A stretch of DNA of 64,000 nucleotides from Maribacter aquivivus. Lineage in GTDB: Bacteria > Bacteroidota > Bacteroidia > Flavobacteriales > Flavobacteriaceae. Each line of letters begins with the position of its first letter. Position 1 is the first letter of the stretch. Shown piece by piece: positions 25,956 through 35,664 of this stretch. The translations under genes were made by a program, and so were the position numbers. The notes below the pieces were generated by a model that was not told the origin of the DNA, searched no databases, and saw only the letters and a list, made by a program, of their open reading frames with translations. The stretch lies in the NCBI RefSeq assembly GCF_900142175.1, contig NZ_FQZX01000001.1, positions 992,001-1,056,000 of the forward strand. The letters run 5' to 3'.

Positions 25956-26999
25956 TTAGTTAAATGAATTCCAACCCTGTGCGGTCAATGGAATCTTTGT
26001 ATTATTCCTTGAAATTAAGAATGCACCTTCGTCTTTTCCTGTGGTATGTCCTATAACGGTCAAGTTTGGATTACCCTTAATTTTCGGGAATTCTTTTTGG
26101 TCTATCGTAAACAATAATTCATAGTCCTCACCGCCACTCAATGCAACAAGAGTGCTATCCATTTTAAACTCTTCGCAAGCTGAAATAACGGTAGGGTCTA
26201 AAGGAATTTTGTCTTCATACAAGTCAATTCCTAATCCGCTACTCTTGCTTAAATGTAAAATCTCAGATGAAAGTCCGTCACTAATATCGATCATCGATGT
26301 TGGGTGAACATCTAATTTTTTCAATAGTTCAGAAATGTCTTTACGAGCCTCTGGCTTTAATTGTCTTTCCACGATATAAGAATACGGCTCTAGATCTGGC
26401 TGACTATTAGGGTTTACTTTAAATACTTCGTTTTCACGCTCCAACACTTGAAGTCCCATATATGCAGCACCTAAATCTCCGCTAATTACTAAAAGATCAT
26501 TTGGTTGAGCACCTGAGCGATAAGCGATATCCTCTTCATTTGCGATACCAATTGCGGTAACACTAATCATTAACCCTGTTTTTGATGAGGTGGTGTCACC
26601 ACCAACTAAATCAACATTATATGCTTTGCATGCCGTTGACACACCTGCGTAAAACTCTTCAAGGGCTTCTAACGGAAATCTATTAGAAACCGCAATAGAA
26701 ACTGTTACTTGAGTCGCCGTAGCATTCATGGCGTAAATATCAGAAAGGTTAACCATAATAGATTTGTAACCTAAATGCTTTAGTGGCATGTAGGCAAGGT
26801 CAAAATGTACCCCTTCTATTAAAAGATCTGTACTAATAACCGTTTTTTTGTTTTCAAAATTTAAAACGGCAGCATCATCACCAATACCTTTTACAGTAGA
26901 CTTTTGTTCGATTTTAAAATCTTTAGTCAGGTGTTCTATGAGTCCGAATTCACCTAATTTCTCTAACGATGTTCTTTCTTGTTCTTTATCTTCTAGCAT
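25956..26999 (-). CDS. thiL: Thiamine-monophosphate kinase
   Basis: This 347-residue cytosolic kinase converts thiamine phosphate to thiamine diphosphate, the last step of cofactor synthesis. It has the PurM/ThiL fold with GIGDDAAVL near residue 40, STDLLIEGVHF, VGGDTTSS, the SGDLGAAYMG segment, SMIDISDGLSSE and SGGEDYELLF, all diagnostic. Length is slightly above the E. coli enzyme because of an N-terminal extension before GEFGLI. It is a single gene with its own upstream region between 26999 and the terminator at 27037-27068. Confidence 0.95.
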   Translation of the reverse strand: MLEDKEQERTSLEKLGEFGLIEHLTKDFKIEQKSTVKGIGDDAAVLNFENKKTVISTDLLIEGVHFDLAYMPLKHLGYKSIMVNLSDIYAMNATATQVTVSIAVSNRFPLEALEEFYAGVSTACKAYNVDLVGGDTTSSKTGLMISVTAIGIANEEDIAYRSGAQPNDLLVISGDLGAAYMGLQVLERENEVFKVNPNSQPDLEPYSYIVERQLKPEARKDISELLKKLDVHPTSMIDISDGLSSEILHLSKSSGLGIDLYEDKIPLDPTVISACEEFKMDSTLVALSGGEDYELLFTIDQKEFPKIKGNPNLTVIGHTTGKDEGAFLISRNNTKIPLTAQGWNSFN

Positions 27000-27036
27000 G
27001 TTGCAAAAATAAGAAGTAAAACAAGATGAATGGTAT

Positions 27037-27068
27037 AAAAAAATCCGAAGCTTTTCAGCTTCGGATTT
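27037..27068 (-). terminator. Terminator of the Gfo/Idh/MocA oxidoreductase gene
   Basis: An 11-bp stem AAATCCGAAGC / GCTTCGGATTT around TTTTCA, followed on the minus strand by T7, lies 30 bases past the gene stop. Confidence 0.88.
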
Positions 27069-27097
27069 ACTATTGAAATTGTAAATATATTTTGGTC

Positions 27098-28555
27098 TTA
27101 TCCTACAGAATACCCATTTCTGTAGGTACGTTTTATGTATTTGTTTGCAGGTTCAAAATTGGTAACTTTCATATTTGCTGCATCCCACTGTAAACGTTTT
27201 CTTCCGTGGTATTGTTTTCCGCCACCCCAGAAACTTTGATTTTCAACAGTTGAATCTACTTCGAAATATGATTTCAATGCCAAGTTTCCGATAAGGATAC
27301 TTTCTGTGAACGGTCCAGCATAATCAAAAGAAGAACTTGTTTCTGCATTGCCATAACCAGCCATACATGCATTTACCCATTGTAAATAGTGACCTTCTGG
27401 TACACGTGCAATAGTTTGTTCTACTTCAAATTGTTCGTTAAGGGTTAATGGTAATAACCTTGGGTTTGCACCGTAGCAATCTGCCATTAATTTTCCTTTT
27501 GTACCAATGAATAGTACACCACCATCCCAGTTTCCTAATGCTTCATCATCGCCTAATTCTTCTGGTCTTTCAGGTAGCAATCCGCCATCCATCCAAGTAA
27601 CTTTTATTTTTCCTTTACCATCTGTTCTTGGGTAGCTTAAGTGTATTTTACTAGAGTTCGGGAAACTTTTTGGGTAGTCTTTGTACTGAAAATTACCGCT
27701 GAAAGAATCAGAAACACTACATTCTACCGTGTCAGGATATAGAATTGGTAATATTCTATAAACTGGATCCATGATATGACAAGCCATATCGCCAAGTGCA
27801 CCTGTTCCAAAATCTGACCAACCTCTCCAGTCAAAAGGTAAATATGCATTATTGTAATCTCGCATCGCTGCAGTGCCTAACCAAAGATCCCAATTTAGTC
27901 CTTTTGGTACGCGGTCCTTTTTAGTAGGTGTTTGTAATGCTTGTGGCCAAATAGCTCTATTCGTCCAGCATTTTACAGTGTGTACTTCGCCAATGATGCC
28001 TGTATCATAAATTTCTTTCATGGTACGAACCCCGTCACCAGAGCCACCTTGGTTACCCATTTGTGTAACTACTTTGAATTTTTTCGCTGCTTCGGTCAGC
28101 ATTCTTGCCTCCCAAATATCATGTGTCAATGGTTTTTGAACATATACATGTTTGCCCATAGACATTGCCTGGTAAGCTGCAACGGCATGGTTGTGATCGG
28201 GTGTAGATACAGAAACGGCATCAATATTTTTGCCTTCTTTATCTAGCATTTCCCTAAAGTCATTAAAATAACTAGCTTTTGGGAATGCTTCTCTAGATCC
28301 AATTGCTTGCCTGTTATCTACATCGGCAAGTGATACGATATTTACATTCGGACTCTCGGCAAAAGAAGCAATATCGCTTTGGCCTTTACCACCGACGCCA
28401 ATACCGGCAATATTTAATTTATCGCTTGGTGCGACAAACCCTGTTCCCCCTAAAACGTGTCTAGGTACAATCATAAAACCGGCTGCCGCCATACCGGTAT
28501 TCTTCATAAATTTTCGGCGGGTGTTGTTTTTGTCGTTTGATTTGTTGTGTGACAT
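27098..28555 (-). CDS. Gfo/Idh/MocA-family oxidoreductase, Tat-exported
   Basis: This protein of about 485 residues begins MSHNKSNDKNNTRRKFMKN and continues into a hydrophobic stretch (GMAAAGFMIVP). The twin-arginine plus F pattern is a Tat signal, so a folded, NAD(P)-loaded protein is exported. The Rossmann motif is GIGVGGKGQ; the family motif EKP-like appears as VQKPLTHD. These enzymes act on sugars or glycosidic bonds, sometimes with tightly bound NAD. I chose the ATG at 28555 because an upstream in-frame ATG (28594) would add 13 non-conserved residues before the signal. It is divergent from the suf operon. Confidence 0.85.
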   Translation of the reverse strand: MSHNKSNDKNNTRRKFMKNTGMAAAGFMIVPRHVLGGTGFVAPSDKLNIAGIGVGGKGQSDIASFAESPNVNIVSLADVDNRQAIGSREAFPKASYFNDFREMLDKEGKNIDAVSVSTPDHNHAVAAYQAMSMGKHVYVQKPLTHDIWEARMLTEAAKKFKVVTQMGNQGGSGDGVRTMKEIYDTGIIGEVHTVKCWTNRAIWPQALQTPTKKDRVPKGLNWDLWLGTAAMRDYNNAYLPFDWRGWSDFGTGALGDMACHIMDPVYRILPILYPDTVECSVSDSFSGNFQYKDYPKSFPNSSKIHLSYPRTDGKGKIKVTWMDGGLLPERPEELGDDEALGNWDGGVLFIGTKGKLMADCYGANPRLLPLTLNEQFEVEQTIARVPEGHYLQWVNACMAGYGNAETSSSFDYAGPFTESILIGNLALKSYFEVDSTVENQSFWGGGKQYHGRKRLQWDAANMKVTNFEPANKYIKRTYRNGYSVG

Positions 28556-29017
28556 AATAAGTTGTTGTTTGATTTGGTATTGAAGGTAACTCAATTCTGT
28601 TAGATTGAACCCTGTTTAGAGCTGTCTTGAGTTTTAATTCATCTTATATTTTAAGTTTAGTTATTGATAATTAGTTGATTACGGAGTTGATGAGATTTAA
28701 TTTTTAACACTTTGTTTGCTTTTTATAGCAATGAAATAATGTCGTTTCTGCTTAGATTAATTAAATTTTGTAATCTTCAATTACTATGTATAGGCAGGCG
28801 CAAGTATAGTATTGTACAAATAGAAAGATTTTAATTTTACTCGATGCTGAACCCTTATAAAAACCAAGTAATTGTTCTTCCTTAATTTTAACTGTGATGT
28901 TCTTTTTAAGTATAGTATTTCTCTATTAATATATACGTTATAATAATGTTAGGTTCTATGGAAAAAACCTACTTATGACGTATATTTGTAAACTATTTAG
29001 ATTAAATCTAGTTAATT
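28556..29017. promoter_or_regulatory. Divergent promoter region between oxidoreductase and suf operon
   Basis: This AT-rich gap of about 460 bases contains no convincing gene. Near the suf side, TATATTTG at 28981-28988 fits the flavobacterial -7 box. A perfect palindrome TAGATT-A-AATCTA (28998-29010) sits between it and the sufA start codon, where an operator could block or control transcription. The rest shows no structure I can support. Confidence 0.5.
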
Positions 29018-29347
29018 ATGATTCAAGTATCAGAAACGGCTAAACAGAAAGTAATCAACCTAATGACAGAAGAGGGTTTTGATGCTACGACGGATTATGT
29101 ACGTGTTGGGGTAAAGAGTGGTGGATGTAGTGGATTATCATATGAGTTAAACTTTGATGATAAGAAAGACGACGCTGATAAAGTATTCGAAGACAATAAT
29201 GTACGTATTATCGTAGACAAAAAAAGCTTTTTATATTTAGTAGGAACGGTGTTGGAGTACTCTGGCGGATTAAACGGAAAAGGTTTTGTTTTTAACAATC
29301 CTAACGCTCAAAGAACGTGTGGTTGTGGTGAGAGTTTTTCATTGTAA
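29018..29347 (+). CDS. sufA: Iron-sulfur cluster assembly A-type carrier (HesB/IscA/SufA)
   Basis: This 109-residue A-type carrier accepts nascent Fe-S clusters and delivers them to apoproteins. The three conserved cysteines are Cys37 (SGGCSGLSY) and Cys101/Cys103 in the C-terminal CGCG motif. It heads the cluster sufA-B-C-D. The start has no Shine-Dalgarno site but an AT-rich leader, normal for Bacteroidetes. A palindrome just upstream may be a regulatory site. Confidence 0.93.
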   Translation: MIQVSETAKQKVINLMTEEGFDATTDYVRVGVKSGGCSGLSYELNFDDKKDDADKVFEDNNVRIIVDKKSFLYLVGTVLEYSGGLNGKGFVFNNPNAQRTCGCGESFSL

Positions 29348-29425
29348 AAAATAAGTTTTGAATACGTAAAATGATATTTGAGTAAGTTTTTAACTCATTT
29401 ATTTTTTACTTATTACATAAAATAT

Positions 29426-30871
29426 ATGGCATATACAGAAGAAGAATTAAAGAAAGAATTGGAAACCAAAGAGTATGAGTATGGTTTCTACACAGATATA
29501 GAATCTGATACATTTCCTATTGGGTTAAGCGAAGAAATTGTTATTGCGATTTCAAAGAAAAAAGAAGAGCCTGAGTGGATGACACTTTGGCGTTTAGAAG
29601 CTTTTCGTATTTGGGAAAGTATGGAAGAACCTACGTGGGCAAATGTGCATTATGAAAAACCAGATTTTCAGAAAATCAGTTATTATTCCGCACCAAAATC
29701 TGCTGATCCAAACAAAACATTAGATGATGTAGATCCAGATTTGTTAGAAATGTATCGTAAGCTTGGTATTTCTGTTGACGAGCAAAAGAAATTACAAAAT
29801 GTAGCTGTCGATATTGTTGTAGATTCTGTTTCTGTGGCAACGACTTTTAAAAAGACATTGGCAGAAAAGGGAATTATTTTTATGCCTATTTCAGAGGCTA
29901 TAAAAGAACACCCGGAGTTGGTGAAGAAGTATATGGGTACTGTTGTGCCACAAAAAGATAATTTTTATGCTGCTCTAAATTCTGCGGTATTTACAGATGG
30001 TTCTTTTTGTTATATACCAAAAGGGGTAAGATGCCCAATGGAGCTATCTACGTATTTTAGAATTAATCAAGCAGGTACAGGTCAATTTGAGCGTACGTTG
30101 CTTATTGCAGATGAAGATAGTTATGTAAGTTATTTAGAAGGTTGTACCGCTCCTTCTAGAGATGAAAATCAATTACACGCAGCTGTAGTAGAGCTAATTG
30201 CTCTAGATGGTGCTGAAATAAAATATTCTACCGTTCAAAACTGGTATCCTGGTAATAGCGAGGGTAAAGGTGGTGTATTTAACTTTGTTACGAAAAGAGC
30301 TATTTGCGAGAAAAACGCTAAAGTTTCTTGGACACAAGTTGAAACAGGTTCTGCAGTAACATGGAAATATCCTTCTTGTATTTTAAAAGGAGATAACTCT
30401 ATTGGTGAATTCTATTCTATAGCCGTAACGAACAATTACCAACAAGCAGATACAGGTACCAAAATGATTCATCTTGGTAAAAACACTAAGAGTACCATTA
30501 TATCAAAAGGTATTTCTGCAGGTAAATCTCAAAATAGTTACCGTGGTTTGGTACAGATCAATAGCCGTGCCGATGGTGCGCGTAACTTCTCTCAATGCGA
30601 TTCTTTGTTAATGGGTAACGAATGTGGTGCACATACCTTCCCGTATATCGAAGCAAAGAATAAGACGGCAATGATAGAACACGAGGCTACAACTAGTAAA
30701 ATTGGTGAAGATCAAATTTTCTACTGTAACCAAAGAGGTATACCAACAGAGAAAGCGATTGCATTAATTGTAAATGGCTTTAGTAAAGAAGTATTAAATA
30801 AACTACCAATGGAATTTGCTGTTGAGGCACAAAAATTATTGGAAATTAGTTTAGAAGGTTCTGTAGGATAA
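29426..30871 (+). CDS. sufB: Fe-S cluster assembly scaffold subunit SufB
   Basis: This 481-residue cytosolic protein forms the SufBC2D scaffold on which clusters are built. It has the SufB/SufD beta-helix core with motifs [35 protein letters not shown] and [20 protein letters not shown]. The last is the region holding the conserved Cys and Glu. I chose ATG 29426 ([11 protein letters not shown]) because an upstream in-frame start at 29378 adds a non-conserved hydrophobic leader ([13 protein letters not shown]) that would be odd on a cytosolic protein. Confidence 0.95.
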   Translation: MAYTEEELKKELETKEYEYGFYTDIESDTFPIGLSEEIVIAISKKKEEPEWMTLWRLEAFRIWESMEEPTWANVHYEKPDFQKISYYSAPKSADPNKTLDDVDPDLLEMYRKLGISVDEQKKLQNVAVDIVVDSVSVATTFKKTLAEKGIIFMPISEAIKEHPELVKKYMGTVVPQKDNFYAALNSAVFTDGSFCYIPKGVRCPMELSTYFRINQAGTGQFERTLLIADEDSYVSYLEGCTAPSRDENQLHAAVVELIALDGAEIKYSTVQNWYPGNSEGKGGVFNFVTKRAICEKNAKVSWTQVETGSAVTWKYPSCILKGDNSIGEFYSIAVTNNYQQADTGTKMIHLGKNTKSTIISKGISAGKSQNSYRGLVQINSRADGARNFSQCDSLLMGNECGAHTFPYIEAKNKTAMIEHEATTSKIGEDQIFYCNQRGIPTEKAIALIVNGFSKEVLNKLPMEFAVEAQKLLEISLEGSVG

Positions 30872-30930
30872 TAAGTAATTAAGATTTTAGTAAAACGCCA
30901 TAGGCGCCACAATATTTAAAGTAACATATT

Positions 30931-31683
30931 ATGTTGAAAATTAAAGATCTACATGCTAGCGTAGATGATAAGGAGATATTAAGAGGAATAAACCTAGAGA
31001 TTAAAGCAGGTGAAGTACATGCTATAATGGGACCTAACGGTTCTGGTAAAAGTACATTAGCTTCTGTAATTGCCGGAAACGAGCGTTTTGAGGTTACTCA
31101 AGGTTCAATTGAATTAAGTGGTGAAGATTTAGAAGAAGTTTCTCCAGAAGAAAGAGCACACAAGGGTGTTTTTCTTTCTTTTCAATATCCAGTTGAGATC
31201 CCGGGTGTTTCTGTAACCAACTTTATGAAAACTGCAATTAACGAAACTCGTAAGGCTAAAGGTCTTGAAGATATGCCTGCCAAGGATATGTTGAAGCTGA
31301 TTCGTGAAAAATCTGAGTTATTAGAAATTGACCGTAAGTTCTTATCTAGATCATTGAACGAAGGTTTTTCTGGTGGTGAGAAAAAGAGAAACGAGATTTT
31401 TCAAATGGCTATGTTAGAGCCAAAGGTTGCAATTTTAGATGAAACCGATTCTGGATTGGATATCGATGCTTTACGTATTGTTGCTAGCGGAGTTAACAAA
31501 CTAAAAAGTAAGGATAACGCTGTAATATTAATTACGCACTACCAACGTTTATTGGAGTATATCGTACCTGATTTTGTTCACGTTTTACATAATGGTAAAA
31601 TTGTAAAATCTGGTGGTAAAGAACTTGCTCTAGAGCTTGAAGAAAAAGGATACGACTGGTTAAAGCAAGAAACAGCGGTGTAA
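30931..31683 (+). CDS. sufC: Fe-S cluster assembly ATPase SufC
   Basis: This 250-residue ABC-type ATPase powers the SufBCD scaffold. Walker A is GPNGSGKST (about residues 32-40), the signature is FSGGEKKRNEIFQM, Walker B is VAILDETDSGLD, and the switch His is in LITHYQRLL. It lies 59 bases after sufB. Downstream, a 79-base gap with an inverted repeat separates it from sufD. Confidence 0.96.
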   Translation: MLKIKDLHASVDDKEILRGINLEIKAGEVHAIMGPNGSGKSTLASVIAGNERFEVTQGSIELSGEDLEEVSPEERAHKGVFLSFQYPVEIPGVSVTNFMKTAINETRKAKGLEDMPAKDMLKLIREKSELLEIDRKFLSRSLNEGFSGGEKKRNEIFQMAMLEPKVAILDETDSGLDIDALRIVASGVNKLKSKDNAVILITHYQRLLEYIVPDFVHVLHNGKIVKSGGKELALELEEKGYDWLKQETAV

Positions 31684-31699
31684 TTAAGTATACAGTATT

Positions 31700-31756
31700 C
31701 AGTGGCAGTAATTAGAGATTACGAACTGCCAACTGCTACTGCAAACTGGCAACTGA
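31700..31756. repeat. Intergenic inverted and direct repeats between sufC and sufD
   Basis: CAGTGGCAGT (31700-31709) pairs with ACTGCCAACTG (31725-31735) with one bulged base. The flanking sequence then repeats short ACTGC / AACTG units (31725-31755). The element fills most of the gap between the two cistrons. Its hairpin lacks a T-tract, so it is unlikely to be a strong terminator. Confidence 0.5.
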
Positions 31757-31762
31757 AAAAAT

Positions 31763-33079
31763 ATGGATTTAAAAGATAAATTGATTTCCTCTTTTATGGC
31801 GTTTGAGAACAACGTGGATGTTGAACATCCGGTACACGACGTTCGTATGGCAGCTATAAAAAACTTTGAGGAAAAAGGGTTTCCCTCTAAAAAGGAAGAA
31901 GCTTGGAAATATACTTCATTAAATAGTTTACAAAAAATAGATTTCAGCATCTTCCCAAAAGAAGAAAATGCGCTGGAGTATAAAGATGTAAAGCGTTATT
32001 TCATTCACGAAATCGATACCTATAAAATTGTTTTCGTTGATGGTATTTACAGTTCTTACTTATCTGAAACTACACATGATGGTGTAGATATCTGCTTAAT
32101 GAGTGCAGCGCTTACAAAGCCAATGTACAAGCAGGTTATTGATGTATATTTTAACAAAATTGCATCTAAAGATGAGTCGTTAACCACTTTAAACACTGCG
32201 TTTAGTAGAGAAGGGGCTTACATTTACATTCCGAAGAATAAAATGCCTAAAAAACCAATTGAGATATTACACTTCTCTACCGGTAATGAGGCTTCTCTTT
32301 TATTACAACCAAGAAATTTAATTGTAGTAGAAGAAAATGCTGAGGTTCAAATTATTGAGCGTCACCAGAGTTTAACATCAAACGACACACTTACTAACGC
32401 AGTAACCGAAATATTCGCTGCAAAAAGTGCTATTGTTGACTTTTATAAAATTCAGAACGATGCAGCTACGGCTTCATTGATCGATAACACGTATGTTGAC
32501 CAAAAAGACAAAAGTGTTGTTAACGTTCATACCTTCTCTTTTGGTGGTAAATTGACGCGTAACAATCTTAACTTTTATCAAAACGGTGAGTATATAGATT
32601 CTACTATGAATGGTGTTACTATTCTTGGAGAAAAACAACACGTTGACCATTACACATTAGTGCATCATATGCAACCTAATTGTGAAAGTCATCAAGATTA
32701 TAAGGGAATTTATGGCGACAGCTCTACAGGTGTTTTTAATGGTAAAATCATCGTAGATAAAATTGCTCAAAAGACAAATGCTTTTCAAAAGAATAATAAT
32801 ATTCTTATTAGTGATAAAGCAAGCATCAATTCAAAACCTCAGTTAGAGATTTTTGCCGATGATGTAAAATGTTCTCACGGTTGTACTATTGGTCAGTTAG
32901 ATGAGGATGCCTTATTCTATTTACAGTCTAGAGGTATACCAAAGAAAGAAGCAAGAGCATTATTGATGTATGCATTTGCTAATAATGTATTATCTACAGT
33001 TCGTATTCCTGAACTAAAAGCTAGAATAAATAAATTGATTGCTAAGAAACTAGGGGTAAACCTTGGGTTTGATTTGTAA
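31763..33079 (+). CDS. sufD: Fe-S cluster assembly scaffold subunit SufD
   Basis: This 438-residue paralogue of SufB completes the SufBC2D complex and is needed for iron acquisition during assembly. The N-terminal part contains FPSKKEEAWKYTSL, a SufD hallmark. The C-terminal core contains DHYTLVHHMQPN, VFNGKIIVDK, NILISDKASINSKPQLEIFADDVKCSHG and LQSRGIPKKEARALL. It is the last gene of the sufABCD transcript and is followed by a terminator. Confidence 0.95.
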   Translation: MDLKDKLISSFMAFENNVDVEHPVHDVRMAAIKNFEEKGFPSKKEEAWKYTSLNSLQKIDFSIFPKEENALEYKDVKRYFIHEIDTYKIVFVDGIYSSYLSETTHDGVDICLMSAALTKPMYKQVIDVYFNKIASKDESLTTLNTAFSREGAYIYIPKNKMPKKPIEILHFSTGNEASLLLQPRNLIVVEENAEVQIIERHQSLTSNDTLTNAVTEIFAAKSAIVDFYKIQNDAATASLIDNTYVDQKDKSVVNVHTFSFGGKLTRNNLNFYQNGEYIDSTMNGVTILGEKQHVDHYTLVHHMQPNCESHQDYKGIYGDSSTGVFNGKIIVDKIAQKTNAFQKNNNILISDKASINSKPQLEIFADDVKCSHGCTIGQLDEDALFYLQSRGIPKKEARALLMYAFANNVLSTVRIPELKARINKLIAKKLGVNLGFDL

Positions 33080-33105
33080 GATATTTTAAGTGAAAAGTAT
33101 ATAAT

Positions 33106-33138
33106 AAGGATAGTTAATTATTTAGCTATCCTTTTTTA
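33106..33138 (+). terminator. Terminator between sufD and sufS
   Basis: AAGGATAG and CTATCCTT form an 8-bp stem around an AT-rich loop, followed by T6. It lies 27 bases past sufD, so sufS is transcribed separately or by read-through. Confidence 0.75.
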
Positions 33139-33197
33139 TTTTAAACTGACCTAGAACTAAATCAGTATTCAATAATATATATGTTTTCATTATCGGG

Positions 33198-33205
33198 TAT
33201 CTTTG
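33198..33205 (+). promoter_or_regulatory. Candidate -7 box of sufS
   Basis: TATCTTTG matches TAnnTTTG and lies 18 bases before the sufS ATG at 33224. No convincing TTG element is seen at the usual distance. Its position argues against a TTG start at 33203. Confidence 0.45.
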
Positions 33206-33223
33206 TATATAAGAAGATTGACT

Positions 33224-34438
33224 ATGTTAGATATTAAAAAAATAAGAGAAGATTTTCCAATTCTTAAGCGTCAGGTAAACGGTAAGCCATTGGTCTATTT
33301 AGACAATGCCGCTACTTCGCAAACTCCGCAGCAGGTTATAGATGTCATTGTAGATTATTATCAAAACTACAATGCAAATATTCACCGTGGGGTTCATACG
33401 CTTTCTCAAGAAGCGACTGATAAATACGAGCAAGCAAGAATAAAGATTCAAAAGCATTTTAATGCTGCGAAGTCTTATGAAATTATATTCACTTCGGGAA
33501 CTACCCACAGTATAAATCTAGTTGCTAACGGATTCTCTGCCTTGATTAAAAAAGGAGATGAGGTTTTAGTTTCTGCAATGGAGCATCATTCTAACATTGT
33601 GCCTTGGCAAATGTTATGTGAGCGTACTGGAGCAATCTTAAAAGTGATTCCAATGAACCAAGAAGGGGAATTGCGAATGGATGTGTATGATGAATTACTT
33701 TCAGATAAAACTAAACTGGTTTTCTGTAACCATATTTCTAATGCGTTAGGTACTATTAATCCTATTGAAGAAATTATAGAAAAAGCACATAAAGTAGGTG
33801 CTGCGGTTTTAATCGACGGTGCGCAGGCTGCTCCGCATTTGGTAACAGATGTTCAAGCTTTAGATGTTGATTTTTATACCTGTTCTGCACATAAAATATG
33901 TGGTCCAACAGGTGAAGGTATGTTATATGGTAAAGAAGAGTGGTTAAATAAATTACCACCGTATCAAGGTGGTGGCGAAATGATTGCCGAGGTTACCTTT
34001 GAGAAAACTACTTATGCCGATCTACCGCATAAATTTGAAGCTGGCACGCCTAATATCTGTGGTGGTATCGCTTTTGGTGCTGCACTAGATTATATGAATG
34101 CTATTGGCTTTGATGAAATTGCCAAGTATGAGCACGAATTGCTAGACTATGCCACGCAAGAATTGCTGAAGATAGACGGACTCAAAATTTACGGTACGGC
34201 TAAAAACAAGACTTCTGTTATTTCATTCAATATAGAAGGTATTCACCCATATGATATAGGTAGTATTTTAGATAAGTTGGGTATTGCAGTACGTACAGGA
34301 CACCATTGTGCACAACCTATTATGGATTTCTTTAAAATACCTGGCACCGTACGGGCTAGTTTTGCTTTTTATAATACCAAAGAAGAAGTAGATATACTTG
34401 TTGCTGGTGTTTTAAAAGCGAAAAGTATGCTCCTTTAG
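33224..34438 (+). CDS. sufS: Cysteine desulfurase SufS
   Basis: This 404-residue PLP enzyme removes sulfur from cysteine for Fe-S cluster assembly. The PLP lysine is Lys224 in TCSAHKICGPTGEG, the persulfide cysteine is Cys362 in RTGHHCAQP, and HHSNIVPW is the group II hallmark. SufE, its sulfur acceptor, is encoded 1.7 kb downstream. I chose ATG 33224 (MLDIKKIREDFP). The upstream in-frame TTG at 33203 falls inside the putative promoter box. Confidence 0.95.
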   Translation: MLDIKKIREDFPILKRQVNGKPLVYLDNAATSQTPQQVIDVIVDYYQNYNANIHRGVHTLSQEATDKYEQARIKIQKHFNAAKSYEIIFTSGTTHSINLVANGFSALIKKGDEVLVSAMEHHSNIVPWQMLCERTGAILKVIPMNQEGELRMDVYDELLSDKTKLVFCNHISNALGTINPIEEIIEKAHKVGAAVLIDGAQAAPHLVTDVQALDVDFYTCSAHKICGPTGEGMLYGKEEWLNKLPPYQGGGEMIAEVTFEKTTYADLPHKFEAGTPNICGGIAFGAALDYMNAIGFDEIAKYEHELLDYATQELLKIDGLKIYGTAKNKTSVISFNIEGIHPYDIGSILDKLGIAVRTGHHCAQPIMDFFKIPGTVRASFAFYNTKEEVDILVAGVLKAKSMLL

Positions 34439-34520
34439 CAGTATTTTCATAACATTTCTTTAAGATACTGTTAATATTTTATATATTAGGGAAACACTAA
34501 TTATATAACATTAACTATTT

Positions 34521-35588
34521 ATGAAAAAAGTAATTTTGAGCGTAGCTATAATGGGAGCATTCCTTTTATCCTGCGAAAATGATTCCTCCACTGAATTCAA
34601 TACAGAAATAGAGGCACAAGAAGTTCAAGTCGACATGAGTGATTTTACGCTATATGTTGATTCAGATGATTTAGCGGGTAAATCTGCCAATAGCTTTGAG
34701 AAATGTGTTTCTATGAAAAATTTAGAATACAGGCTAGCTAAGAACAAAGGTTTAGAAAAGAAGATGTATGATATTGAGTATAATACTCGTAAAGCCATTG
34801 CGTTAAAAAATCAAGGAAAAGGTAAACCAGGTGGAGGTTCTGGTGGTGGTGGAACTACTCCTTCTATTTATGAAGGAACAATTACAATTCCTGTAGTAAT
34901 CAATATCATTGAGCAATTTGCAGGGCAGGTTACTCAAAATCAAATTAATTCTCAAATTAGAATTCTAAATGAGGATTTTCAGAATAATAATACAAATACA
35001 TCTAGTGTACCTTCAGAGTTTTCTGGTTTGGTTGCCGATGTTGATGTAACATTTGTTTTAGGTTCTGTAAACAGAATTACAAATACAAAAGCATCATGGG
35101 GAACTAATGATGCTATGAAAATACCATCTCAAGGTGGGATTGCACCAACTGACGCTACCAGAAATTTAAATCTATGGGTTTGCGAAATTGGAGGTGGAAT
35201 TTTAGGTTATGCACAATTTCCGGGAGGATCTAATGCAACAGATGGTGTTGTAATTGGTACAGATTTCTTTGGTGAAACTAATAATGGCGGTGTGTACGGA
35301 AAAGGGCGTACTGCAACCCATGAAGTAGGTCACTGGTTAAATTTACGTCATATTTGGGGTGATGGAAGATGTAATAGAGATGATTTTGTTGCGGATACTC
35401 CAACTTCTGATGCTCCTAATTATAACTGTCCTTCTTACCCAACAGTTAATTGTAGATCTACCGACATGACTATGAACTATATGGATTATGTACAAGATGA
35501 TTGTATGTATATGTTTACTTCTGGTCAAAATGATCGTATGAGAGCACTATTTGTTGCTGGAGGATCAAAAGAAGGATTTGTAAACTAA
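34521..35588 (+). CDS. M43 (pappalysin/cytophagalysin-like) zinc metalloprotease, lipoprotein
   Basis: This is a 355-residue exported protease with signal peptide and lipobox LLSC (Cys18). A Gly-rich linker (about 100-113) precedes the catalytic domain. The zinc motif is HEVGHWLNLRH (His267, Glu268, His271, His277), with Asn where the metzincin consensus has Gly. A Met-turn (MTMNYMDY) follows. M43 proteases degrade extracellular proteins. It sits between sufS and sufE but has no obvious role in Fe-S assembly; it has its own terminator. Confidence 0.88.
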   Translation: MKKVILSVAIMGAFLLSCENDSSTEFNTEIEAQEVQVDMSDFTLYVDSDDLAGKSANSFEKCVSMKNLEYRLAKNKGLEKKMYDIEYNTRKAIALKNQGKGKPGGGSGGGGTTPSIYEGTITIPVVINIIEQFAGQVTQNQINSQIRILNEDFQNNNTNTSSVPSEFSGLVADVDVTFVLGSVNRITNTKASWGTNDAMKIPSQGGIAPTDATRNLNLWVCEIGGGILGYAQFPGGSNATDGVVIGTDFFGETNNGGVYGKGRTATHEVGHWLNLRHIWGDGRCNRDDFVADTPTSDAPNYNCPSYPTVNCRSTDMTMNYMDYVQDDCMYMFTSGQNDRMRALFVAGGSKEGFVN

Positions 35589-35609
35589 CATTAATCCTAA
35601 GCTTATTAT

Positions 35610-35637
35610 AAAAGGACACCTATTGGGTGTCCTTTTT
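35610..35637 (+). terminator. Terminator after the M43 protease
   Basis: The stem AAAGGACACC / GGTGTCCTTT with a short TATT loop and T-tract lies 22 bases past the stop codon. A TTG start at 35623 for the next gene would lie inside this hairpin. Confidence 0.85.
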
Positions 35638-35664
35638 GTATTATTAACTCTAAATGTATGTTTA

